A DNA stretch of 34,146 nucleotides from Clostridiaceae bacterium (GTDB taxonomy: Bacteria > Bacillota > Clostridia > UBA1212 > DUPL01). Position numbers and translations under genes: made by a program. Every line of letters starts with the position of its first letter. Within the stretch, counting starts at the first letter, position 1. The DNA is taken from contig DUPL01000041.1 in NCBI GenBank assembly GCA_012838385.1, positions 1 to 34,146 on the forward strand, in the 5' to 3' direction. Positions 1 through 6,517 of this stretch are shown piece after piece. The notes under the pieces are model-generated. The model had not been told where the DNA came from and searched no databases. It saw only the letters and a program-made list of their open reading frames with translations.

Positions 1-748
1 ACTGATACAGCGTTCAAGAGGGTACAGCTACAGAAAGGCTCTTTCTATTGAAAGCATAAGGGATATCATCAAGACGGTGAAGTCAAAGAACAAGAACACC
101 ATATGCATGGTGGACAACTGTTACGGGGAGTTTGTATGCTGCAAGGAACCCAGTGAAGTAGGTGCTGATATTATTGCCGGCTCCCTTATTAAAAATCCAG
201 GTGGAGGACTTGCCTTGAATGGCGGTGGATATGTAGCAGGCAAGGAGAGTATTGTTAAGCTGTGTGCCAACAGGCTTACAGCACCAGGACTTGGAAAACG
301 TGTTGGAGCATCCATAGGCGCCATAAGGCATATTATACAGGGTTTCTTTCTTGCGCCTCATGTGGTATCGGAATGTCTTAAAGGAGCGGTATTCATGGCT
401 GCTTTGTTTGAAAGACTTGGCTATGACACATCGCCATCCTGGCAAGCTGACAGGAGTGACATTGTGCAGGCAATCAAGTTCAATGATCCAGATAAACTTA
501 TAAAATACTGCGAGGCAATACAGAAGGCGGCGCCGGTGGATTCGTATGTAACTCCCATACCCGGAGACATGCCTGGATATACCCATCAGGTTATTATGGC
601 TGCTGGTGCGTTTGTACAAGGTTCCTCCATTGAGCTTAGCGCCGACGGGCCAATAAAAGAACCATATATAGCATATATGCAGGGTGGTCTTATGTACGAG
701 CATGTAAAGCTTGCAGCTCTGCTTGCAGCAAAGAATGTAATGAATTGA
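1..748 (+). CDS. Aluminium resistance / methionine gamma-lyase-like PLP enzyme (3' part)
   Basis: The reading frame is open from base 2, so the gene starts outside the window; about 248 C-terminal residues are visible of a family that usually runs a little over 400. The visible part has the fold-type I PLP signature of the Cys/Met metabolism-like 'aluminium resistance protein' (YnbB) family. DNCYGEFV supplies the aspartate that contacts the pyridine nitrogen, and SLIKNPGGG supplies the Schiff-base lysine in a glycine-rich loop. It is probably a cytoplasmic C-S lyase-like enzyme; the real substrate of this family is unclear, and the aluminium name is historical. The stop codon overlaps the -35 box of the next operon's promoter. 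The family assignment is firm, the reaction is not. Confidence 0.85.
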   Translation, partial: LIQRSRGYSYRKALSIESIRDIIKTVKSKNKNTICMVDNCYGEFVCCKEPSEVGADIIAGSLIKNPGGGLALNGGGYVAGKESIVKLCANRLTAPGLGKRVGASIGAIRHIIQGFFLAPHVVSECLKGAVFMAALFERLGYDTSPSWQADRSDIVQAIKFNDPDKLIKYCEAIQKAAPVDSYVTPIPGDMPGYTHQVIMAAGAFVQGSSIELSADGPIKEPYIAYMQGGLMYEHVKLAALLAAKNVMN

Positions 749-773
749 CATCCTGAAATTATACGTATAAAAT
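745..773 (+). promoter_or_regulatory. Sigma-A type promoter for the HlyD-like/yggS/sepF operon
   Basis: A perfect -35 TTGACA (745-750) is followed by a 17-base spacer and a -10 TAAAAT (768-773). An alternative -10, TATAAA at 766, gives 15-base spacing. The -35 overlaps the stop codon of the preceding gene, and the expected start of transcription is about 20 bases before the next coding start, so the leader is very short. Confidence 0.7.
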
Positions 774-793
774 GAGATTACAAAAGAAAATGG

Positions 794-2227
794 GTGTTTC
801 AGATGCCTTTATACAAAAGCCAAGACGACAGGAAGAAAAAGAGCAAAAATGTTATACATGAAGCAAACGACGAGCTGGAAATAGCGGTCAGCAAGACTGC
901 TTTGTTTAGCGAGCCTGCACCTGCCAGAGTACATAAAAAACCTGATGAGGTAGAGAGAAGTCAGAAAAGGAAAAGATACATCAGGAAGAGAAGGAAGAAC
1001 AAGCTGGCAGGATTTGCTGTAACCATGATTTTTACAGCAGTTATCCTTCTGGTATTGGTCGTAAACATCACCCAAGGCAAACTGGACAACCGTATAAGGA
1101 CAAACTATGTGAAACACGGCGTCATTGAAAAGAAGGTGTCCGGTATTGCATATTTCCTAAGGGAGGAAATAAAGATAACTGCATCCCACTCAGGTAGACT
1201 TGTTCCTGTTGTCAGCGAGGGGGAGAAGGTTGGGGTTGGACAAGTCATAGCTTATATTGTATCCGAGGGCATGGAAGAGTATTTGAATGAGCTTAGAAAG
1301 ATTGAACAAAGAATAAGTACCGCCCAAAACTCAAAGGGAGAATCGGAAGCGTTAATTAGTGAGGATGTTTCGGTTATAGATGAGGAAATTGAAAGGATAA
1401 GAAACGAGATTGCGATTTGCTCGATGAAGGGGAATATGTATAGTTTTCTGAATCTGAAAAGAGAACTTGATTCATTGTTTGAGATGCGCAATGAACTTAC
1501 CATGAATGCTGAATCAAAGGATGCATATATCCAAAGCCTGCAACAAAAGAGAGTTGAGCTGCAAAACTTGCTGAATGGAAAAATGCATAAGATAACTACC
1601 GCCAATGCTGGTGTAGTTTCGTTCCATGTGGATGAGGCTATTGGGCTATTTGATACTATGGATATAAAGGGTGTTTGCCAGAGTGAACTTGCGATACTTG
1701 ATACAAAGATTTCGAATACAGCCAACAAAAATGTTTCATATGGCGAAGTGGTGGCAAGAATAACTCCAGGAGTAAGCTACTATATTGCAATAGATACTGA
1801 CAAACTTGATGGTTTTGAAGAAGGAGAAACAGTTACCGTAAAGGCAAGGGACAGAAAATACGAAACTAATGCAAAAATTGTTTCGGTTAATGAAGATGTT
1901 GCAATACTTGAAACCAGCTCAGCTCTTGCAAGCTGCGTTTCTAAAAGAAGTGTCGAGGTTGATGTGATTCTGCAACATCAGGAAGGTATGAAAGTACCCT
2001 TAAGATGTCTGAGTGACTGGGACGAAGCAAAGGTAACAGCAAGAATTGCGCTTGTGCGTGCAAACTTTGTTGAATACGTGTATGTGAATGTATTGGCTAG
2101 GAATGATGAGTATGCAATTATTTCATCTAAGACAAAATTTGATGACGATGCCACGCAAGGCGTCAAATACAATGACATATTTGTTGTTAATCATGAAAAA
2201 GTGAAGGAAGGAGAGGTTGTCAAGTAA
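794..2227 (+). CDS. Membrane-anchored HlyD-family adaptor-like protein
   Basis: A 477-residue protein. Residues 1-70 form a charged cytoplasmic tail rich in Lys/Arg, 71-92 form one membrane segment, and the rest should be outside the cell. After the membrane segment, a lipoyl/barrel-sandwich half motif (SGRLVPVVSEGEKVGVGQVI, about residues 133-152) leads into a coiled coil (about 158-260) and a beta-rich C-terminal part, the order seen in HlyD/RND membrane-fusion proteins. No ABC or RND transporter partner is nearby. It is the first gene of an operon with yggS (2-base gap) and sepF. The GTG start at 794 and an ATG at 803 are both possible, and neither has a strong Shine-Dalgarno. The fold call is good; the function is unknown. 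Confidence 0.75.
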   Translation: MFQMPLYKSQDDRKKKSKNVIHEANDELEIAVSKTALFSEPAPARVHKKPDEVERSQKRKRYIRKRRKNKLAGFAVTMIFTAVILLVLVVNITQGKLDNRIRTNYVKHGVIEKKVSGIAYFLREEIKITASHSGRLVPVVSEGEKVGVGQVIAYIVSEGMEEYLNELRKIEQRISTAQNSKGESEALISEDVSVIDEEIERIRNEIAICSMKGNMYSFLNLKRELDSLFEMRNELTMNAESKDAYIQSLQQKRVELQNLLNGKMHKITTANAGVVSFHVDEAIGLFDTMDIKGVCQSELAILDTKISNTANKNVSYGEVVARITPGVSYYIAIDTDKLDGFEEGETVTVKARDRKYETNAKIVSVNEDVAILETSSALASCVSKRSVEVDVILQHQEGMKVPLRCLSDWDEAKVTARIALVRANFVEYVYVNVLARNDEYAIISSKTKFDDDATQGVKYNDIFVVNHEKVKEGEVVK

Positions 2228-2229
2228 AG

Positions 2230-2910
2230 ATGAATATAGAGAGGAATATAGATGAATTAAGGGAAAGGGTTGCAAAAAGTGCTGCTAAATCAGGTAGGAA
2301 ACCTGAAGATATTCAAGTTGTTGCTGTATGCAAGACTGTTGGCGTGGATGAGGTTATAAGGGCATATAATGCAGGGATGATTGATTTTGGAGAAAACAGG
2401 GCACAAGACTTTTTGAAGAAGTATGAGAACCTTGCAGATTACAACCTAAACTGGCATTTTATAGGGCACCTGCAAAGAAACAAGGTCAAATATATAGTTG
2501 ACAAGGTCAAACTGATACATTCTGTTGACAGTATCAGGCTTGCAAAAGAAATTGATATCCAGGCAAGGAAAATTGGCAAACCTGTTGATTGCCTGCTCCA
2601 GTTGAATGTATCTGGTGAGGAGCAGAAATATGGCATGGATCCAGAAATGATATATGAGTTCCTGGAAGAGGTTTCAAAGATGGAGTATGTAAGGATAAAA
2701 GGACTTATGACCATGGCTCCATGTGAATGTCCTGAAAAGGAACTTAGAAAAATATTTTCAAGGACTCATGAAATATATGTTGACATTTCCAAAAACAGTA
2801 TGCATAATATCAATATGGACTACCTTTCTATGGGAATGAGTAATGATTTTGAAATTGCCATAGAAGAAGGAGCCAATATGATAAGAGTTGGTTCAAGCAT
2901 TTTTAATTGA
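2230..2910 (+). CDS. yggS: YggS/PLPBP family PLP homeostasis protein
   Basis: A 226-residue cytoplasmic alanine-racemase-like barrel that binds pyridoxal phosphate without known enzyme activity and buffers cellular PLP. The PLP lysine is K35 in VVAVCKTVG, close to the N-terminus as in the family. Other family blocks are FGENRAQDF, WHFIGHLQRNK, KGLMTMAP, YLSMGMSNDFE and the final IRVGSSIF. The length is normal. The start lies two bases after the stop of the HlyD-like gene, with GGAGAGG inside that gene's 3' end, so the two are translationally linked. Its place before sepF is conserved in many Firmicutes (the ylmE-ylmF order of Bacillus). Confidence 0.95.
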   Translation: MNIERNIDELRERVAKSAAKSGRKPEDIQVVAVCKTVGVDEVIRAYNAGMIDFGENRAQDFLKKYENLADYNLNWHFIGHLQRNKVKYIVDKVKLIHSVDSIRLAKEIDIQARKIGKPVDCLLQLNVSGEEQKYGMDPEMIYEFLEEVSKMEYVRIKGLMTMAPCECPEKELRKIFSRTHEIYVDISKNSMHNINMDYLSMGMSNDFEIAIEEGANMIRVGSSIFN

Positions 2911-2960
2911 TTTTTACAGAAGATTTTTACTATCAACAAAAGACAAGGGAGGCATGCATT

Positions 2961-3557
2961 ATGGCAAAGCTGACTGAAACAGTCAAAAATTTCTTGGGTT
3001 TCAACACACTGGTTGAAGATTACGACGAGTATGAAGAGGAAACCTATGCTGAGGATTACTACGAAGATGAGTCCATGGAAGAAACAAGAATGGCTTCCGG
3101 TGATGACAGTGCAAGAAGCACCAGGATTTCCAGTATGGTTTACAACAACCCAACACCATCAAGAAAAACGTCAACACAGGCGTCCAGTTTTTTTGAGGGT
3201 CAAAGCAAAAGCAGTGAAAGAGTAAAAGACAAGCAGGAATCCAGTAGGATACTAGGTATTAAACAGTCGGACAATAATCTGAGTGTTGTTTTATCAAGAC
3301 CTTCTGAGTATAAGGACTGCACTGAGATTTGCGCTAAGTTGAGAGAGCGAACCACTGTTGTAATTAACTTTGAGCATCTGAAAAGAAAAGAGGACAAAAT
3401 GAGAATTCTCGACTTTATTTACGGATGCTGCTACGCTATAGATGGCAACGCTCAGAGAATTTCTGAACATGTGTACATAGTAGCTCCATACAACGTGGAC
3501 ATCTACGACGACGTCGGTGAAGAGGAAGAGTACGAAGAAGAAATTTCATATTTCTAA
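2961..3557 (+). CDS. sepF: Cell division protein SepF
   Basis: A 198-residue protein that binds FtsZ filaments and tethers the Z ring to the membrane. The start at 2961 was chosen because GGGAGG precedes it at good spacing and MAKLTETVKNFLGF forms the N-terminal amphipathic membrane-targeting helix; an upstream in-frame start would bury that helix. Residues about 20-45 are an acidic linker rich in Asp, Glu and Tyr, then a Ser/Thr-rich stretch. The conserved SepF core (about 95-180, with VVINFEHLKRKEDKMRILDF and the GNAQRIS loop) closes the protein. The extra acidic tail (VGEEEEYEEEISYF) is not typical of Bacillus SepF. It follows yggS by 50 bases in the same operon. Confidence 0.95.
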   Translation: MAKLTETVKNFLGFNTLVEDYDEYEEETYAEDYYEDESMEETRMASGDDSARSTRISSMVYNNPTPSRKTSTQASSFFEGQSKSSERVKDKQESSRILGIKQSDNNLSVVLSRPSEYKDCTEICAKLRERTTVVINFEHLKRKEDKMRILDFIYGCCYAIDGNAQRISEHVYIVAPYNVDIYDDVGEEEEYEEEISYF

Positions 3558-3579
3558 TCAGACGTGACTGGAGATAAAT

Positions 3580-3963
3580 ATGGGTTTAGACAATAATGCA
3601 AACACGAGCAAGTGCACATACTCGAAAATTGGTTGCTTTCTGTTTGTACTAGCTATTAATGTGTTTTTTCAAGCCATATTCCGTTCTCTTAATCTAGTAT
3701 TGTTCGAGTCTTCAACTGTACAAAATATTATGCAAAGTCACATATTTATTCCTCTTTCGTGTTTCGTTTCAGGATTCTTTTCTTACCTGCTTACAGGGAA
3801 GATGGCAATAAACTCAATTGCGAGTTTAATCACAGGATTCTTTGCATTCCTAATGTTTGTTGAGCCCAGACCGGCTGCGATTTTTTGGGCTCTACTTTAT
3901 TATGTAAATGCATTTTTAGGATATGGCATAGCTTTCTTTGCCAAATCCTACAGGGTAAAATAA
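3580..3963 (+). CDS. Small multi-pass membrane protein, unknown function
   Basis: A 127-residue protein with about four hydrophobic segments (roughly 17-37, 50-71, 75-93 and 97-120), a polar N-terminus and a basic C-terminal end (KSYRVK). GGAG precedes the ATG at normal distance. It lies 22 bases after sepF, where other Firmicutes have the membrane protein YlmG, but it does not look like YlmG: only one unit is present and the YGGT-type motifs are missing. It may belong to one of the small clostridial DUF membrane families; I do not recognise it with confidence. Confidence 0.6.
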   Translation: MGLDNNANTSKCTYSKIGCFLFVLAINVFFQAIFRSLNLVLFESSTVQNIMQSHIFIPLSCFVSGFFSYLLTGKMAINSIASLITGFFAFLMFVEPRPAAIFWALLYYVNAFLGYGIAFFAKSYRVK

Positions 3964-3983
3964 CTTACTGGGTTTGATAGAGC

Positions 3984-4643
3984 ATGATAAAAGAATTTCC
4001 AATAAATACATTTAAGAATTTGGATATGGTACTGGTTCTGCCAAGGTTCAATGGCAAGTGGGCACTCTGTTCGGATAACGGAACTTGGAAGTGCCCTGAA
4101 TCCTTTATCAAAGATGAAGAGGATGCTTATGAAGCAGCCTGCAGACTTGTTTCGGATGAATGTGGTGTTGATGATTTTATACTCATACCTGTATGGGATT
4201 TTGAGTTGTATGAGGAGAATATAAAGGGAAGGGTATATTATGCAAAGCTGAACACCTGCGCTGATTCATCCTATGCACTGTTTAGAAATTTGCCTGAAAA
4301 TCTTTCTGTCAACCGCGAGCTAGCAATTGAGAAGTTTGCAAAAGCGGAAGTGATTACAGTTACCCAAATACTGATAGATTACTTAGACACACTTGATGAA
4401 GTAAGGACATATGATATAAGGAACAGGAGAGAAGAGGGCAGCTTGAAAGACATATCCTTCTTTGAGATTGATCTTTATGTGAATGATGCAAAGAACTTTG
4501 TCTTCATCTTGCCTCAGATGCTGCAGGAAAGATTTGATTCAGAGCTTTGTGCCTACAGAATTTTCAATGACAGGTATGTTTTGAACATATCCTTCAGCAA
4601 GTTCAACCCGCTGTTTGTGGTGAGGTTTTCCATTATGAGATAA
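3984..4643 (+). CDS. Degenerate Nudix-like protein with unknown C-terminal domain
   Basis: A 219-residue protein. Residues about 14-85 resemble the start of a Nudix fold: LVLPRFNGKWALC, then EAACRLVSDECGV aligning to the Nudix box REUXEEXG, followed by a beta strand. The usual first glutamate of the box is leucine, the second acidic pair is D-E, and the leading GG.xE element is absent, so hydrolysis is doubtful. The C-terminal 100 residues, with no membrane segment, are not recognised. It is 20 bases after the membrane protein gene and is probably the last gene of the sepF operon. No strong Shine-Dalgarno is visible before the ATG. Confidence 0.55.
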   Translation: MIKEFPINTFKNLDMVLVLPRFNGKWALCSDNGTWKCPESFIKDEEDAYEAACRLVSDECGVDDFILIPVWDFELYEENIKGRVYYAKLNTCADSSYALFRNLPENLSVNRELAIEKFAKAEVITVTQILIDYLDTLDEVRTYDIRNRREEGSLKDISFFEIDLYVNDAKNFVFILPQMLQERFDSELCAYRIFNDRYVLNISFSKFNPLFVVRFSIMR

Positions 4644-4680
4644 GCGTGTTTGTGTTAACATTTTGTTTACTGATTCGTTG

Positions 4681-4708
4681 TTGTTTTTTTCGTGGATTGT
4701 GCTATAAT
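4681..4708 (+). promoter_or_regulatory. Promoter of the initiator tRNA gene
   Basis: -35 TTGTTT (4681-4686), a 16-base spacer and a perfect -10 TATAAT (4703-4708), ending 31 bases before the mature tRNA 5' end. Confidence 0.6.
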
Positions 4709-4739
4709 TATAACTGTTGAAAGACAAAAGAATAATTGA

Positions 4740-4815
<76 letters not shown>

Positions 4816-4820
4816 AATCA

Positions 4821-4857
4821 AGTGGTCATGACGATTAGTTATGACCACTATTCTTTT
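4821..4857 (+). terminator. Intrinsic terminator after tRNA-fMet
   Basis: A 12-base-pair stem (4821-4832 with 4838-4849, one G-U pair), a 5-base loop GATTA, then a U-rich tail (ATTCTTTT). It starts six bases after the tRNA CCA end. From here to about 4950 no gene or other structure is evident. Confidence 0.8.
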
Positions 4858-4957
4858 AACTGAAAACCAGTAAGAAATCTCCCATCCAGTAGTTCAATAT
4901 CCGGGAATCCCCCGTTTTCCCATTTTATACTTCATTTTGTCACATAGTAAAAATATC

Positions 4958-4986
4958 TTGTACAAACTACTTCTAAGTGATAGTAT
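4958..4986 (+). promoter_or_regulatory. Possible promoter for the acetyltransferase genes
   Basis: TTGTAC (4958-4963), 17 bases, then TAGTAT (4981-4986); the -10 matches consensus at only four positions. It lies 21 bases before the chosen start of the downstream gene. Confidence 0.4.
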
Positions 4987-5007
4987 AGTGTGAAAAAAGG
5001 AGTCAGT

Positions 5008-5490
5008 ATGGAAATCAGGAAGGCTGTAATTGAAGATTTGGATGATATACTTGAGATATATGAAAGGGCAAGACAATACATGGCTGAGAAAGGTAACCCT
5101 CATCAGTGGAAGAATGGGTATCCACCAAAAGAGCTTGTGGTGGAGGATATTGAATCAGGTAATTTGTATGTGTGTGATATTGATGGGGAAATAGAGTCTG
5201 TTTTCTATTTTTCCATCGGGATAGAGCCAACTTATGAAATCATTGAAGGTGCCTGGCTTGATGATAAAGAATATGGCTTTCTTCATAGAATTGCAAGCAG
5301 GAGGAAACATAAGGGCATGCTTGAGTATATTGTTGGCTACTGCTTTGACATACATTCAAATTTAAAAATAGACACGCACGAGGACAATAAAATCATGCAG
5401 CATTTGCTTGAAAAGTATGGCTTTTTGAAGTGTGGAACAATTTGGCTTGAAGATGGGTCTCCCAGGATTGCGTATCAGAAAAATAAATAA
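5008..5490 (+). CDS. GNAT family N-acetyltransferase
   Basis: A 160-residue single-domain GNAT enzyme, expected to transfer an acetyl group from acetyl-CoA to an unknown amine. The N-terminus MEIRKAVIEDLDDILEIYERA is the usual first strand and helix. HRIASRRKHKGMLEYIVGYC holds the acetyl-CoA pyrophosphate loop (motif A), although the RxxGxG/A signature is loose. DTHEDNKIMQHLLEKYGF is motif B, followed by the family's closing strand CGTIW. The ATG at 5008 is preferred over the GTG at 4990 because AAAAAAGGAG precedes it at correct spacing. Substrate unknown. Confidence 0.85.
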   Translation: MEIRKAVIEDLDDILEIYERARQYMAEKGNPHQWKNGYPPKELVVEDIESGNLYVCDIDGEIESVFYFSIGIEPTYEIIEGAWLDDKEYGFLHRIASRRKHKGMLEYIVGYCFDIHSNLKIDTHEDNKIMQHLLEKYGFLKCGTIWLEDGSPRIAYQKNK

Positions 5491-5501
5491 AAAGGTGTTT
5501 T

Positions 5502-6218
5502 ATGAATTTCAGAATTATTGAAAATGATGAGGAGTTTACCTATGCAGAGTTTTTAACCATAGAGGAGACTTGTTTTCCAAAGGATCCTTACCGGTTTGAA
5601 CAGTTCAAGGACATACAAAACCACTTCTATCTTGTGGCAAGGAACAAGCACAAGGCAGTTGGATATTGTTATACGAAAATGCATGGAGATTCTTTATACA
5701 TCCACAGAATTGCTGTTCTTGATGAATATCGCAGGCAAGGTGTAGGGAAAGCCATGATGGAGAGAACAATTGAACATGCTGAAAATTGCATGTATTCATC
5801 CTGCATGCTGACAGTTGATGCTGTCAACATACCTGCTTATGAGCTTTATATAAAAATGGGTTTTAAGGAATTGCAGACAAAATTCAGGTATTCATTTTCT
5901 GCTAATGTGTTTGAAAGAGCAAAGGATGTGTATTGCGTTAAAAAAGGTGATTTGCAAATGTTTGATGTTTTCTTTTATATAGAAGATGAAAGGATTGGTT
6001 CGTGCAGGTACAACGTGAGTGTTGGCGGCTGCAAGGATTTTAGAATCAAAGATCCTGCCAAATATGTATTTGAAGCACTCTCTGCTTTGGCTGCAAGCAT
6101 TATACATGAGTCAGGGAAGATATATGTAATGACAGATGATGCTGATGTTGCAAACGTGTTGAACAGGCTGCGTTTTGAGAATAAGAAGGTTATGAAGGAA
6201 ATGGTATTAGATTTGTAG
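5502..6218 (+). CDS. GNAT acetyltransferase, probably tandem with a degenerate second half
   Basis: A 238-residue protein starting 12 bases after the previous GNAT gene. Residues 1-135 form a clear GNAT domain: YIHRIAVLDEYRRQGVGKAM has the full R-x-x-G-x-G/A acetyl-CoA loop, and NIPAYELYIKMGFKEL is the motif B helix. The remaining 100 residues look like a second, decayed GNAT half: YIEDERIGSCRYNV resembles the central strands and DADVANVLNRLRFENKKVMKEM resembles the 'N..A..LY...GF' helix and last strand, but no acetyl-CoA loop is left. Only the N-terminal half should bind acetyl-CoA; the tandem reading is inference. Substrate unknown. Confidence 0.8.
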   Translation: MNFRIIENDEEFTYAEFLTIEETCFPKDPYRFEQFKDIQNHFYLVARNKHKAVGYCYTKMHGDSLYIHRIAVLDEYRRQGVGKAMMERTIEHAENCMYSSCMLTVDAVNIPAYELYIKMGFKELQTKFRYSFSANVFERAKDVYCVKKGDLQMFDVFFYIEDERIGSCRYNVSVGGCKDFRIKDPAKYVFEALSALAASIIHESGKIYVMTDDADVANVLNRLRFENKKVMKEMVLDL

Positions 6219-6271
6219 TATACTTTATGCATTTTGACTTACAATACTACCATTATGATTTGGAGGTCAAA

Positions 6272-6421
6272 ATGGATAAGGAACAAAAATTCAACAACCC
6301 CATAGTGATACCGCTTAACGGCGAAGAAAAGCCATTTGAATTTGTGATGGAGTTTGAGAAACTAGCGGAATCGGCAGCAGGAAAGAAAACAAGAATTATA
6401 AAGGATAAAAGGAGCGAATAA
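6272..6421 (+). CDS. Small 49-residue protein of unknown function
   Basis: The ATG at 6272 follows TTGGAGG at ideal spacing, making a 49-residue soluble, highly charged protein with a hydrophobic-patterned middle (PIVIPLNGEEKPFEFVMEFE) and a basic tail (KKTRIIKDKRSE). An in-frame upstream ATG at 6227 has no ribosome site. The stop codon lies inside a strong intrinsic terminator, so the message ends here. It is probably transcribed with the upstream GNAT gene. I recognise no family. Confidence 0.6.
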   Translation: MDKEQKFNNPIVIPLNGEEKPFEFVMEFEKLAESAAGKKTRIIKDKRSE

Positions 6422-6439
6422 AAAAATGCTCCTTTTTTT
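6407..6439 (+). terminator. Intrinsic terminator overlapping the small ORF stop
   Basis: The arms AAAAGGAGC (6407-6415) and GCTCCTTTT (6428-6436) pair perfectly over a 12-base loop and run into a T tract. The stop codon of the small ORF is in the loop. Confidence 0.85.
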
Positions 6440-6517
6440 ATGTTATGTTTATAAAGTGTTCATTCTTTTTTATGATTCGTGTAGTACCATTTAAATAAAT
6501 CTGGAAAAGTTGTAGGA

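Noticed and set aside
83-751. 222-residue minus-strand open frame opposite the first gene
   Set aside because: It is a shadow of the PLP enzyme gene: Cys/His/Tyr-rich composition without any family motif, and no ribosome site.
4858-4957. Possible small RNA or gene remnant between the tRNA terminator and the GNAT gene
   Set aside because: No hairpin, ribosome site or conserved frame could be seen in this stretch.
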